From assembly GCA_963739985.1 (NCBI GenBank), contig CAVUCE010000021.1, forward strand, positions 660,507-724,506: a DNA stretch of 64,000 nt. Direction: 5' to 3'. The notes under the pieces are model-generated. The model was not told the origin of the DNA and did not search any database. It was given only the letters and a program-made list of their open reading frames with translations. The position numbers and the translations under genes were made by a program. Every line of letters begins with the position of its first letter. Position 1 is the stretch's first letter. Shown piece after piece: positions 1 to 10,460 of the stretch. This stretch comes from CAVUCE01 sp963739985 (lineage in GTDB: Bacteria; Bacteroidota; Ignavibacteria; Ignavibacteriales; Ignavibacteriaceae).

Positions 1-2
1 TT

Positions 3-1211
3 ATTCCGGAAATTTATCCAGGTCTTGGCGAAGACCCTGTAGTTGTCGGTGCAGATGTTTATCAAATTTATAATGTTGCCGATGCAATTACGCACGAATA
101 CAGTGCCGGTAAATATTATGCTGCCGAAAGAACTCCGTTTAACTGGTATAACTTTATCATCGGGATGCAAAGTTTTAGAGCTTTTGCCGGAACAAAACCA
201 ACATTAATTTTGAGTTACTCTTGGTATAATAACAAAAATGTACGTCCATCAGAAGCGATGAAAAGTTTGTTTGCTTCCGAGGTATTAACGGGAGCTAATG
301 CATGGGATGCTAAAGGTTATGTAATGTCATCTTCCAATGATATCTCGACAAGGAAAACGGTTTATAAATGGATTTCTGAAAATGAAGATAATCTATACAA
401 TAACGGTAAATCTTCGGGAGAAATTGGAATTTATTTTTCACCGAATACTCGTGACATGTTTCCATCGGAATACGTAAAAAGTTATCGCGGAATGATGTTT
501 CTACTATTGAATAATCACATAGATTTTCAAATTGTTACTCCGCGGACGTTGGGAAATTTTGACGGCAAAGTTTTAATTCTTGATGATGTTACTTGTGCCG
601 ATAATATTGAGCTGAATTCATTCGGTAAACTAAAGAACAAAGGCGTTAAGTTTTTAGTCACTAAAAACAATTGTGCTTATGATGAAAATAGAGTTCAACG
701 TCATGCAAATGTTTTAAGTAGTTTGTTCGGCATAGAGCATGCTCAGAAAAATATTAAAACCGAAAGTACCTTATTCTATAATAAGAGTCCCGGCGCGGAG
801 TATTATTCTTTGTTATCTAAAGGTCTAAATAAATACTTTGATGGCAATGATTCATTAAAAATAGATATTGAAAACTACAGGAACGACTTCAAAAATAATC
901 TTACCCAATTAATCAATGAAAAGCCTGAAATAAATATAAAGGCTCCGATCCAAATTATTAGTTCAGTAAAAAAATCAAATGGACATACATTTATTTACCT
1001 CATCAACGTTGATAAGTTATGTACCGTATGCAAATCGCAATTTAAAGAGCAAGATGTGAAAATAAGTTATAGCGAATCACTAGGAGGAAATGAAGTTCAG
1101 GTTACTCCTTATTTAGGCAAAACAAATAAAATTGTAACGAAGCAGGATAATGGTAGTTATTATTTCAATATATCGAATTTAAATAGAGGTGCGATTATTG
1201 AAATAAACTAA
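3..1211 (+). CDS. Glycosidase-like protein, 5' end outside window
   Basis: The frame is open from the first bases of the window, through the ATG at 165, to the stop at 1211, so the start lies upstream and at least 402 residues are visible. The first half resembles the end of a TIM-barrel glycosidase. The part after about residue 150 (a GIYFSPNTRD stretch, then FDGKVLILDDV) looks like the alpha/beta trimerisation-type domain that follows the catalytic barrel in beta-galactosidase-like families (GH42 and relatives). I cannot place it in a named GH family, and the catalytic part is mostly missing. The next gene starts 50 bp downstream on the same strand, so it may be the promoter-proximal member of this locus. 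Confidence 0.6.
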   Translation: MPEIYPGLGEDPVVVGADVYQIYNVADAITHEYSAGKYYAAERTPFNWYNFIIGMQSFRAFAGTKPTLILSYSWYNNKNVRPSEAMKSLFASEVLTGANAWDAKGYVMSSSNDISTRKTVYKWISENEDNLYNNGKSSGEIGIYFSPNTRDMFPSEYVKSYRGMMFLLLNNHIDFQIVTPRTLGNFDGKVLILDDVTCADNIELNSFGKLKNKGVKFLVTKNNCAYDENRVQRHANVLSSLFGIEHAQKNIKTESTLFYNKSPGAEYYSLLSKGLNKYFDGNDSLKIDIENYRNDFKNNLTQLINEKPEINIKAPIQIISSVKKSNGHTFIYLINVDKLCTVCKSQFKEQDVKISYSESLGGNEVQVTPYLGKTNKIVTKQDNGSYYFNISNLNRGAIIEIN

Positions 1212-1261
1212 AGTTGGGATATTATAAATATCTATTGATAAATATAAAATAGGAGGTAGTA

Positions 1262-2953
1262 ATGAAAAAACTATTTACTTCAATTGGAGTATTCTTAATA
1301 TTGTTCTCCATTTCATCTTTTGCGCAAATTAAGATAGACGGAGACATGTCTGATTGGATTAACGTAAAGGCTCTTGATCAAGATCAGACCGCAGAAACAA
1401 CTGGTGATATTTCAGATGCCAATTTTGATCTTAAACATTTTTACATGGAAAGCGATTCGATTAATCTTTATGTGAAGATTGACTTTGCTGATGCCGCAAG
1501 TTTTTCTGCCTATAAAAATTCTCCAAATAGAGTTTTAAGATTATTCCTGAACACGGAAATTGGAACTGCGTCCGGTTTAAATCAAGGTTGGTGGAACAAT
1601 TATATGAGCTATTGGGTTGATTTAGGTCCAAACCTCAATTCTGATTCAACTAACAAAGTAGGTTATCTGTATTATTACACTGGCGATAGTGCTACCACAA
1701 ATATAATGGCTGATTCAAAGCTGATAACTACAGTTGCTATGGCTGAAAATTCAAGTCAAAATTCGCTTGAGTTAGCAATTCCAAGAGATACAGTAAACTT
1801 TGGACAATTTTTTAGAGCAATGGTTATGTCTTCTCCCGATCCATCTAATCAAAGCAATATAGATTATATGCCTAAACCTGATGGTGATTATCAAGTAAGC
1901 TATGATTTTTGGTATGGCGCTTCAGTTCAACAAGTTGCCGGAGCAGGTATCAATGATGCAATTTCAATCGACGGGCAAATGCTTGATTGGGTTGCTGCTG
2001 GAATCCAAAGAGCTGATACCGGTGTAGTTATGGAAAGTTTAGGCGATCAGCCGACAGGTGCAGAATTTGATGTTAAAGATTTCTACATAGCAAGTGACTC
2101 TGAATATTTATATCTAAGATGGGATATTGATCCTTCCGCCACTTTCTCTGGTATGTACACAAATTATTCCGGAGCTCCTAATGTGCAAATTTTTCTTGAT
2201 ACCCAACTCGGCGATACAACTGGAATAGGATATGGCGGATTCTGGACTGAACCTGCTGAATACTATATAGATTTAAGCTCCGTTTTAAATCCGGACTCTA
2301 CAGGTAATACTGCGTCAATATCTAAGTATGTTGCAGATTATAATGGCTCATTTGAAACTTGGGACGAGGTGCCTGGTGTAAAAGCAACTTTTGCGAAGAA
2401 TACTGAGGATAATGCTGTAGAGGTTGCTATTCCAAGGAAACCACTACATCTGGGTACAGTTGTTCGTCCATGGCTTTATATCGTGGGAAATGATAATTGG
2501 GATAATGAAGAATATGTTCCAAATTCAATAAACGGTGACTGGGCAGATGCCAACGATGCTCACTATTATCTTGATTATAATTTCTATACAGGTTCTTCTG
2601 TTAAAAAAATGGGTGATAATAATTCGATGGTAACAGCAGTAAATGAACATACTAAAGATGTTTCAAAAGTAAAAGGATTTGGTATAGTCTCAAATTATCC
2701 AAACCCTTTTAATCCTTCTACAACTATTTCTTTTACGCTCCCACAAAGAAATAATGTTAGTATATATATATATAATGTATTAGGCGAAAAAGTTAGCACG
2801 CTCATAAATAACAGAGATATGTCCTCAGGTGTTAAAAATATCTCGTGGGACGGAAAAGATAATAACGGTAATACATTATCCAGCGGTATTTATTTATATC
2901 GAATTAGTACCTCAAACTATAGTATAACCAAAAAAATGATGCTCCTTAAGTAA
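1262..2953 (+). CDS. Secreted double DOMON/CBM9-like protein with T9SS sorting domain
   Basis: 563 residues. A Sec signal peptide (MKKLFTSIGVFLILF..FAQ) is followed by two homologous halves. Each opens with an IDG-M-DW motif (about residues 24 and 236) and continues as a beta-rich domain like the CBM9/DOMON-type sugar- or haem-binding folds. The last roughly 80 residues are a typical type IX sorting domain with YPNPFNPST, a YNVLGEKV strand and a final KKMMLLK. It should be moved across the outer membrane by the T9SS and anchored or released as a binding protein. A strong AGGAGG site sits just upstream of the ATG. No catalytic motif is visible, so binding is the best guess. Confidence 0.8.
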   Translation: MKKLFTSIGVFLILFSISSFAQIKIDGDMSDWINVKALDQDQTAETTGDISDANFDLKHFYMESDSINLYVKIDFADAASFSAYKNSPNRVLRLFLNTEIGTASGLNQGWWNNYMSYWVDLGPNLNSDSTNKVGYLYYYTGDSATTNIMADSKLITTVAMAENSSQNSLELAIPRDTVNFGQFFRAMVMSSPDPSNQSNIDYMPKPDGDYQVSYDFWYGASVQQVAGAGINDAISIDGQMLDWVAAGIQRADTGVVMESLGDQPTGAEFDVKDFYIASDSEYLYLRWDIDPSATFSGMYTNYSGAPNVQIFLDTQLGDTTGIGYGGFWTEPAEYYIDLSSVLNPDSTGNTASISKYVADYNGSFETWDEVPGVKATFAKNTEDNAVEVAIPRKPLHLGTVVRPWLYIVGNDNWDNEEYVPNSINGDWADANDAHYYLDYNFYTGSSVKKMGDNNSMVTAVNEHTKDVSKVKGFGIVSNYPNPFNPSTTISFTLPQRNNVSIYIYNVLGEKVSTLINNRDMSSGVKNISWDGKDNNGNTLSSGIYLYRISTSNYSITKKMMLLK

Positions 2954-2972
2954 GTATCACTTGACCAACAGA

Positions 2973-3016
2973 CATATCACCGGTTGTTAGATGTTTATTT
3001 ATCAGTCGGTGATATG
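2973..3016 (+). terminator. Possible stem-loop after 1262-2953 gene
   Basis: CATATCACCG (2973-2982) pairs perfectly with CGGTGATATG (3007-3016) around a 24-base loop, 20 bp after the stop codon. There is no clean T tract, so it may be a processing or pausing hairpin rather than a strong intrinsic terminator. It lies in the 200 bp gap before the lipoprotein gene. Confidence 0.4.
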
Positions 3017-3153
3017 ATCTAAATTAAAAAAGATCAGAAGTCTTTGACGGAAAAATATTTCTTAATTCGGATATAACACAGATAAGTAAACTTATTTCGA
3101 AACTGATTTCTGTTCAAGATAAAATATTGAACTATCAATATCGAAGAATAAAA

Positions 3154-4536
3154 ATGAATAAAAATTTCATAATTAAAATAATTTTAGTCTTTATTGTACC
3201 TTTTTTATTGTACTCATGTCTGCCAGATCGGCTTCCGTCTGCTCCGGTAGAGGTTCAACGACCGACTTTTGCCTCTTTCGATACTGTTGGCGGAGATGGA
3301 ATAAATGTCCCGTTAAGTTCACTTATTAAGATGAAATTTGACGAACAAATGGATTTAAATACTTTTCCTTCAAATTTTACTGTGGAAAGTTCGAGCGGCA
3401 AAATTGAAGGAACATTTAAATACGGATCGGCTGACACTATTGTACAATATACGCCCCTATCTGATTACAAGCCTGCAGAATATTATACTGCAATTGTACA
3501 TGGAGGTGTAATGGATGTACACGGCAACTCAATGATTTCTCCAACGAAGGATGACGCACCCCAGTCAACATGGTTTTTTACTTCGGGAAAATATTCAGAG
3601 AATGGTTTTCCTTATGTGTTTGTTAGAGATAAAAGCAATAAAAAAATAATTTATCGAGTCGGCGATTTAAATGTTTACAAAGACAGTTTAATATTGCCCG
3701 GTGATGAGGACTATCAGACTTCTCAGATTGCAGTGGACCCGGTAAAAGATTATCTGTATGTAGTTGATCTTAAAACTACAAAAGGCATAGTCACGGTGAT
3801 TAATCCACAAACAATGTCAATAATAAATCAAATTGATGTTGGATTTGGTCCTACAAGTATAGCTTTTTCAGACAGCAAGGCCTTTGTTACAAACACATTT
3901 GATAAATCATTTTCAGTAATTGATTTGAACAGCCAGACCCTTGATCAAACAGTTGTTTTTGCTGATGGTTTCAGTCCTCAGGGTGTTGCATTTAGCAAAT
4001 CCGCAAATAAAATTTTCTTTTATTCTTTAATAAAACCAGACGTTGAAGTTGTAAGCGCCAACAATTATACAGACGCACATTTACTAAGTAATATTGCTGA
4101 TAAAAAATTTATGGATATCCAGGCTACACCGGATGGAAGTGAAATTTATCTATCGGAATCAAAATCAAGTAAAGTAATTATACTTGATGCCGGAACAGAA
4201 AAGGTAACTAAAACGCTGGACTTTGGATTCAACTATAATGTTAGTTCAGCAATGTCGGATAAAGCTTTTTATCTGGCATATTACAGCGGTACTGGAGGCA
4301 CGCATAATGGCGGAATTGTTAAAGTTGATTTGACTTCCCATGATATATTGGCGCAGCTTAAATGGGAATACCAGGTTGATCAGATAAAACTTACGGACGC
4401 CGGCGAAATTTTATATGCCGTTACTCCTGTTGATACAACAGTTCAAATAGTAGGTGCGGATCAATTGCATAAATTGTCGCAAGCAAAGGTAAGCGGAAGT
4501 CTGAATTATTTGGCAATTACAAAAAAGAATTATTAA
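3154..4536 (+). CDS. Lipoprotein with Big_5-like domain and beta-propeller
   Basis: 460 residues from the ATG at 3154. A TTG 27 bp upstream also opens the frame, but the ATG places the lipoprotein signal correctly, with lipobox LLYSC and Cys22 as the lipidated residue. Residues about 35-140 resemble the bacterial Ig-like Big_5 domain (FDTVGGDGINVPLSSLIKMKF, Y-TA-VHGGVMDVHGN). The rest has YVTN/NHL-like repeats (DYLYVVDLKT, DGSEIYLSES) that should form a beta-propeller. It starts a tight run with the TonB receptor (29 bp gap), a T9SS protein and a PorV-like protein. A surface-lipoprotein partner of the receptor is plausible, in the place SusD would occupy, although it has no SusD-like sequence. 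Confidence 0.7.
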   Translation: MNKNFIIKIILVFIVPFLLYSCLPDRLPSAPVEVQRPTFASFDTVGGDGINVPLSSLIKMKFDEQMDLNTFPSNFTVESSSGKIEGTFKYGSADTIVQYTPLSDYKPAEYYTAIVHGGVMDVHGNSMISPTKDDAPQSTWFFTSGKYSENGFPYVFVRDKSNKKIIYRVGDLNVYKDSLILPGDEDYQTSQIAVDPVKDYLYVVDLKTTKGIVTVINPQTMSIINQIDVGFGPTSIAFSDSKAFVTNTFDKSFSVIDLNSQTLDQTVVFADGFSPQGVAFSKSANKIFFYSLIKPDVEVVSANNYTDAHLLSNIADKKFMDIQATPDGSEIYLSESKSSKVIILDAGTEKVTKTLDFGFNYNVSSAMSDKAFYLAYYSGTGGTHNGGIVKVDLTSHDILAQLKWEYQVDQIKLTDAGEILYAVTPVDTTVQIVGADQLHKLSQAKVSGSLNYLAITKKNY

Positions 4537-4565
4537 TGAGTTCTTAAATAATAATCGGTTTAGAT

Positions 4566-7110
4566 ATGAATAAAAAATTCTTAATGGCATTAATATTAAT
4601 GTTTTTCTTAACTGCAGTTGAGTATGCGCAATCTGGCGGAAAGATTGTAGGAAAGGTAACAGATAAAACAAATGGTAATGTATTAATTGGTGCCAACGTT
4701 CTAATAAAAGATATGAGTACCGGCGATGCAACCGATGCTAAAGGTGAATATGTTATATTAAATGTTCCCCCTGGTACATATTCAGTTGAAGCACGCATGG
4801 TCGGATATCAATCGCAGGTTATTAAAGGCGTAAAGGTTGTTACCGGATTGACGACTCATTTGGATTTTGAGTTAGGAACTAAAGCAGTTGAATTAAATCA
4901 AGTACAAGTTACTGCTTATAAAAATCCTGCTGTTCAGGCGGATTTAACCAGTAAAGTTCAAGCACGTACTGCACAAGAACTTTCTGAGCAGCCAATTACA
5001 AACTTGAAGGATGTTTTAACTCAAGAAGCCGGTGTTGTTGCAAATAGATTGACTCAATCTGTCAGCAGTCTTCCTGTGTTTGGGCAATATGCAACCGTTC
5101 CGCAAGACGGTCTTCATTTTAGAGGTGGAAGAGAAAATGAAACATTATATCTTTTTGACGGCATTGATGTAAGGGATGCTGTCTGGGGTGATTTCAACAT
5201 CAACCAGGTTAGTGAACAGTTATTAAGTTCGATGGAAACTAGAACCGGAACATTTGGTCCACAATATGGTGAAGCAATGTCAGGTGTAGTTCAACTTTCC
5301 CCGTACGGACGAATTCCTGCGGCGCCGAAATTTTCTATAAAAGCATTTACTGATAAACTAGTTAAAGATGCTTCGGAAAATACATACAGTTATGATATTA
5401 TGCTTTCAGCTCCACTTCCATTTTATAAAAAATTGGGATTTATTTATGCTAACCGGACTTATAGCACAGACGGTTATATATATGGATATATCTATCCTAA
5501 TTTTGTTAACAGCGAAGGAACTGATAAGAGCGGGACGCCGGAAAAAGTTCCGATGCAATATCAGGACAATGAATTTAACTTCGGTAAGATTATTTGGCAA
5601 CCTGTCGATGCGCTTCATCTTTCTGTTGGAGGTTTCATTGGCGTAACTCATCAAGGTTTGTATAACCATTACTTTAAGTATGATCCCTATGGCACACCTA
5701 GAATTTGGAAAAAAGATAATCTGGGTTACGTTAAAATAAATTACATCATCAATAAGAATAGTTATTTAAATCTTGATTTAGCTAATTACGAAAGAAAATT
5801 CCAATCCTATGTATGGCCCAATTTTGATTATTATTCAATTAGACCTGAAACCGGGAACGGTGAATTTGCGGTCACAGGTGAAGACTATGTTTATTTTCAT
5901 ACATTTTTTAACCGAAAAGAAATTAAACTTAACTACGAATTACAGGCATCTAAAATTCATAGTTTATCCATAGGCGGAACAGCTAATTTTTTAAAAACAG
6001 ATTTAGAAAGAATTAATCCTCAAGGCGGAACAGCGCTTGAAAAATATAGCTATAGACCATTTCATTTGGGAGCCGAGGTAAAAGATAAAATGGAATTCGA
6101 TGAAATGGGGCTTGTAATAAATCTTGGTGCAAGATTAGACTATCTCAATAACAATCGTCAAGTCCTAAGCGATATTAGACAGTTAACTGATCTTTCTGCT
6201 CCTATGCAAAAAGAAAAGCCCGTTTTTTATATAACCCCGAGATTAGGAGTCAGTTTCCCGATAGCTAAGCAAGCTGCTATTAGATTTGGCTACGGACATT
6301 TTTATCAATACCCGAATTATTACAAAGTTTTTGAAGGTACATATTATCTTCAGGCAACCGGTCAGTATAGACCTAATCCCCACATTCAGCAGGCGCCATT
6401 ATCAATGCCGGATATTAAACAGGAAGAAACTGTTAATTATGAATTTGGATTGCAAACAAAAATTAGTAACGATGTCTCTTTTGATATAACTGCATTTTAT
6501 AGGAAGACTAGCAATTTAATCGGTGTATCGGTTACAGAAACTGAAAGCGGTAAAAGATTTTCGTTATTTGATAACCTAGATTATGCAACTGTTAAAGGTA
6601 TAGAATTTTCTTTTAAAGAAAAGATTTTCAAACCATTTTTCGGCATTTCTAAATTATACTTTATCAAGAACATTGGTTAGCACATCAATATTTTTCAATC
6701 GGCCTACAGATGAATCACGCACGTTTCCGGCGGATTGGGATCAACCGAATGTATTTCAAGGTAATGTACATTATGAATCAACTGACGGCTATGGATTCTC
6801 TCTTTACGGCAGCATTTCATCTGGATTGCCGTATACGCAATCAAGATTTGACCCAAATGGAGCTAGAGCTCCATCATTGCATGAATTGAATCTTGAATTA
6901 TTCAAAAACTTTAAAATGTTCGGATTTAAGCAACAATTTTTTATACAAATTCAAAATGTTACAAATGATCAAAACATTTATTGGGTTTATTCTGATTCTG
7001 GAATTCCAGGTCAAGATACTGATCCGGCAACTTCTTATGATTATACAAACGATCCAACTGAATATGGTCCCGGAAGAGTAATTCAGATTGGTATAAAAAT
7101 TTCGAACTAA
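4566..7110 (+). pseudogene. TonB-dependent receptor, broken by one extra base
   Basis: Outer-membrane receptor for energised uptake. It has a signal peptide (MNKKFLMALILMFFLTAVEYAQ), a carboxypeptidase-regulatory-like domain (about residues 25-105, GKIVGKVTDK to GYQSQVIKGVKV), a plug domain (FRGGRENETLYLFDGIDV) and a beta-barrel. The first frame stops at 6680, but the barrel continues in the next frame to 7110. Frame 1 already reads KKRFSNHFSAFLNYTLSRTLV from about 6616, just where frame 0 loses sense. Removing one A from the AAA or AAAA runs at 6615-6622 restores 847 codons. All neighbours are intact and co-directional, so an assembly or sequencing error is more likely than true loss. Its substrate is unknown. 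Confidence 0.8.
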
Positions 7111-7136
7111 TTTTAACTAAATACAATGGTATTGTT

Positions 7137-9347
7137 ATGATGAAAACAAAAAGCTCATATCTCTTTGCATTGGCATTTACTATATTCATATTCTTTTCTG
7201 GTGTAAAATCTGTTGTTGCACAACAAAGAGATCCGATGCAATATAAAAGATGGAATGAACTTAATATAAATAAAGTCTCTACTGTTTTTGATAACGTTGG
7301 AATGTTGTGTGACGGTGATAATCAAAATTATAATCTCGCAAGAGAGCCTTCTTTTGAGTATCCAACAGGAAGTGGAATTCAATATGGAACATGTATTGCA
7401 GTCACTATTGGTGCTCCTTATCCTCAAGATTCAGCAGTTATAGGAGGAGTTAATCCTAATAATTATCCTTATTGTGATGGTACTATGGATGAGGGGCCGG
7501 CCGATTTTTGGAACCAGGAACATTTTGCACCATACCCGGAGTATGTAAACCCGACTGTAGCATCAATTAGTACGGATAAAAGTTCTTGGCCAAGTAAATG
7601 GCCTCAGTATCTTCCCAACTATTATTATTACGATGGTGTTTCTGATACCAAGGTAAATAACGATCAGTTACCTAAAGTTCCAATCAATTTAGATCCTAAC
7701 ACCGGCTGGCCTGGTTTCGGCCCTGATGGTAAACAACTTTGCGATCAAGGTATGTATAGTGTCCTGTATAGCTGGGGCGGGCCCGATCAAATTGGTTCGG
7801 CAAACCCGCAGACTCGATGGTTGAGAACTCAGTTGATTATGAGAAGTATGGCTTGGAAAGGCACTCTTTATCAGGATTTTATAGTTTGGGTTTTTATAGT
7901 CAGAAACCCTACTAATAAAACAATAAAAGATGTTAGTATGGGCGTTCATGATGATATGGGATTTTTGCCTGCATTTTTACCCGGAATTAGCGGAGATGCT
8001 GATCGTGAATTTTATGATCCGAGTCTTCAGTTAGCTTATAGCTGGGATGATGACGGTTCTGAAATTAATCCTACAACCGGAGGAACCATGACTGCTAAAG
8101 ATATTGCGTGGGGTGGAGTTGCGGTTCTGAAAATACCTGGTGGAAATGGAAGAGTTCGATCATACGATGCAACACATTATTGGAAAGGTCAAACTACTCC
8201 AGCCGGAAGCGGCGGAGATCCGGAAATGTATTATAAATGGAATCTAAGAAATGAAAATGATCCTGAAGATAGCGACGGTGATGGAATTGATGATGACTTT
8301 GATCATGATGGTGTACCGGATACTGTTAACGGCGGTCCAAATTATTATGTTGCCTCCGGTGCAGATGGAGTCCAGGTGTTAGGTTCTCACAAATTTGATC
8401 TTAAGCCTGGTGAAATGGACACACTAATTTTTGCTACTGTTTTTGGGAATACTGAAAAGGATCTTAAAACTCATGCACAAGCAGCAATTTCACTTTATCA
8501 ACATGATTGGAAACCACTAAAAGCGCCTGAAGCACCTGCAGTTGAAGCATTCAGTGGTGATGGACAGGTTACTTTAGTATGGGGGAGCAAGAGTGAGCAA
8601 GACAAAAAATTTGAAGGTTATAAAATATATCGTTCTCAAGATAACGGACAAACATGGGGTTCAAGTAGCTTTAACGATTTTCAAGGCGGTACACATTATG
8701 TACCTTTAAAACAATTTGATCTTAAAGACGGAATAAGCGGAAACTATAAAACATTACCTGAGTTTGCTTGGTATAATTTGGGAAGTGAAACTGGGCTTCC
8801 TTCCAAATTTCTTGTTCAGGGCGATACTTTGAAAGGTTTTAATTTAGGTCATAATTTGAAGTATTTATCAAACGGTGATTCTGCAAATATATATGTGGAT
8901 AGAACGGTACTTAATGGTGTAAACTACCGATATTATATTGCAGCTTATGATACTGGAAACGGGATAACCGGACCTCTTGAAAATTCTGCTGCTTCTACAG
9001 CTAACGACGGAAGTAATACTGTTTCTCTTGTTCCGCAATTAAGTGTTGCTACAACCAGTTTAGATCAAGTTACAGTTGTGCCTAATCCTTATGTTGTATC
9101 TACAGTTTGGGAGACCGGGTGGAAAGAGCATATAATTCAATTTACAGGAATGCCTCAAACTGCTACGATAAAAATCTTCAACTCGAGCGGGGAGTTAATA
9201 AAAACCATTAGAAAAGATGATAACTCGAGTATTGCTAAGTGGGATCTTAAAAATGAAAATAACCAGTTAGCGGCGCCGGGTGTTTATTTCTATTATATAA
9301 ATTCTTCAATAGGTAATAAAACAGGCAAAATTTTTGTAATTCTTTAA
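7137..9347 (+). CDS. Large secreted protein with Fn3-like region and T9SS-type C terminus
   Basis: 736 residues with a signal peptide (MMKTKSSYLFALAFTIFIFF..VVAQ). The middle holds an acidic calcium-loop stretch (DSDGDGIDDDFDHDGVPD) of thrombospondin-type-3 or dockerin-like character. This is followed by a fibronectin-III-like segment (about 475-640, APAVEAFSGDGQVTLVWG then YKIYRSQDNGQTW). The last 85 residues (VVPNPYVVST, ATIKIFNSSGELIKTI, PGVYFYYI) are the variant type IX/FlgD-like sorting domain in which YPNPFNP is replaced by VPNPY. It sits 26 bp behind the TonB receptor and 12 bp ahead of the PorV-like gene. Together these suggest a surface protein delivered by the T9SS that works with the receptor. 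Confidence 0.7.
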   Translation: MMKTKSSYLFALAFTIFIFFSGVKSVVAQQRDPMQYKRWNELNINKVSTVFDNVGMLCDGDNQNYNLAREPSFEYPTGSGIQYGTCIAVTIGAPYPQDSAVIGGVNPNNYPYCDGTMDEGPADFWNQEHFAPYPEYVNPTVASISTDKSSWPSKWPQYLPNYYYYDGVSDTKVNNDQLPKVPINLDPNTGWPGFGPDGKQLCDQGMYSVLYSWGGPDQIGSANPQTRWLRTQLIMRSMAWKGTLYQDFIVWVFIVRNPTNKTIKDVSMGVHDDMGFLPAFLPGISGDADREFYDPSLQLAYSWDDDGSEINPTTGGTMTAKDIAWGGVAVLKIPGGNGRVRSYDATHYWKGQTTPAGSGGDPEMYYKWNLRNENDPEDSDGDGIDDDFDHDGVPDTVNGGPNYYVASGADGVQVLGSHKFDLKPGEMDTLIFATVFGNTEKDLKTHAQAAISLYQHDWKPLKAPEAPAVEAFSGDGQVTLVWGSKSEQDKKFEGYKIYRSQDNGQTWGSSSFNDFQGGTHYVPLKQFDLKDGISGNYKTLPEFAWYNLGSETGLPSKFLVQGDTLKGFNLGHNLKYLSNGDSANIYVDRTVLNGVNYRYYIAAYDTGNGITGPLENSAASTANDGSNTVSLVPQLSVATTSLDQVTVVPNPYVVSTVWETGWKEHIIQFTGMPQTATIKIFNSSGELIKTIRKDDNSSIAKWDLKNENNQLAAPGVYFYYINSSIGNKTGKIFVIL

Positions 9348-9359
9348 TAAGGTAAAAAA

Positions 9360-10424
9360 ATGTTAGAGTTTATTAAAAAGAAAAAGTTAAAATGGTTTGA
9401 AAATAACAGTTTATATATAAGCACTTTTATTATTTTTCTATCCGCTTTTATATTTTCTGTAGGCAGTGTTTATGCACAAAATAATAATGCTGGAACTTCT
9501 GCCGCTAATTTTCTTAAGATCGGAGTTGGAGCTCGCCCGATGGCAATGGGTGACGCTGCTATTTCAACGGTAAGTTCACCTGAAGCAATGTATTGGAATG
9601 TAGCGGCACTATCCAGAATAAATAGCGATGTTGCGGTTTCGGTTTCAACTATGGATTGGCTTGTGGGAACAAGGCATTCTTATATTGCTGCGGCTTTAAA
9701 TTTAGACGAAGTCGGCATAATCGGAATGGATATTCAATATCTTAATTACGGTAAAATTGAAGAAACGACAGTGTATAATCAACATGGAACAGGTCGATAT
9801 TTCTCAGCAAGTGATATGGCTATAGGTATAGGGTATTCGAGAAAACTTACAGACAGATTTGCTTTTGGGATAAAAGCAAAATATATCTCTGAAAATATTG
9901 CAGATGCTAATGCAGGCACTTTTGGATTTGATGTTGGTGCAATTTTCAGAACGACATTCTTTAATAATAATCTAAGATTAGCTGCTGCAATTTCTAATTT
10001 TGGAACTAGCATGCAATTTACCGGAAGTAATTTGAATGTATCATATTCTGTACCCGATAATCCTAGTAATAAAGAGATTCCTGCAACGTTGACTACAATT
10101 AAGTGGGATATTCCATTGCTTTTTAGATTTGGTATTTCTAATTATTTTATAAATAATGATGAATGGAGCGTGCTTGTAGCATATGATATTCTTGACAGCC
10201 GCGATTATCAAGTAAGGCATAATTTAGGTGCTGAGATAGGTTATGATAAACTTATTTATCTAAGAGGAGGATATAAATTTAATTATAGTGAAGTAAGTTA
10301 TACGGTTGGAGTAGGATTAGATTTCACTAATATATTAAATCAAAATCTGAAACTGGACTATTCATACATTAATTACGGAGTATTTAACGGATTGAATCAA
10401 TTTACACTAAATGTAGGATTCTAA
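9360..10424 (+). CDS. PorV/PorQ-family outer-membrane protein
   Basis: 354 residues. After a long N-terminal signal region (about 40 residues ending VYAQ) comes the family hallmark AANFLKIGVGARPMAMGDAA, then SSPEAMYWNVAAL. This is typical of the PorV/PorQ (FadL-like barrel) family that shuttles T9SS cargo in Bacteroidota. The remainder has alternating strands with aromatic ends, closing in LNVGF. In Ignavibacteria such paralogues are often found next to individual T9SS cargo genes. Here it directly follows the 7137-9347 cargo, with 12 bp between them and GGTAAAAAA just before the ATG. A dedicated export or anchoring partner for that cargo is my inference. Confidence 0.8.
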   Translation: MLEFIKKKKLKWFENNSLYISTFIIFLSAFIFSVGSVYAQNNNAGTSAANFLKIGVGARPMAMGDAAISTVSSPEAMYWNVAALSRINSDVAVSVSTMDWLVGTRHSYIAAALNLDEVGIIGMDIQYLNYGKIEETTVYNQHGTGRYFSASDMAIGIGYSRKLTDRFAFGIKAKYISENIADANAGTFGFDVGAIFRTTFFNNNLRLAAAISNFGTSMQFTGSNLNVSYSVPDNPSNKEIPATLTTIKWDIPLLFRFGISNYFINNDEWSVLVAYDILDSRDYQVRHNLGAEIGYDKLIYLRGGYKFNYSEVSYTVGVGLDFTNILNQNLKLDYSYINYGVFNGLNQFTLNVGF

Positions 10425-10435
10425 TAAATTAGAAT

Positions 10436-10460
10436 AATAATTTAGTTTGTCTAAACTATT
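10436..10460. terminator. Bidirectional hairpin between convergent genes
   Basis: AATAATTTAG (10436-10445) pairs with CTAAACTATT (10451-10460), nine of ten positions plus a G-T pair, around a 5-base loop. It lies between the PorV-like gene and the convergent DeoR gene, and overlaps the DeoR stop codon. A stretch rich in A and T flanks it. Confidence 0.4.

Noticed and set aside
6600..6680. Programmed frameshift or phase variation in the first TonB receptor
   Set aside because: There is no long homopolymer or slippery heptamer with a structure, and similar indels hit unrelated genes at different short runs, which points to sequence error.
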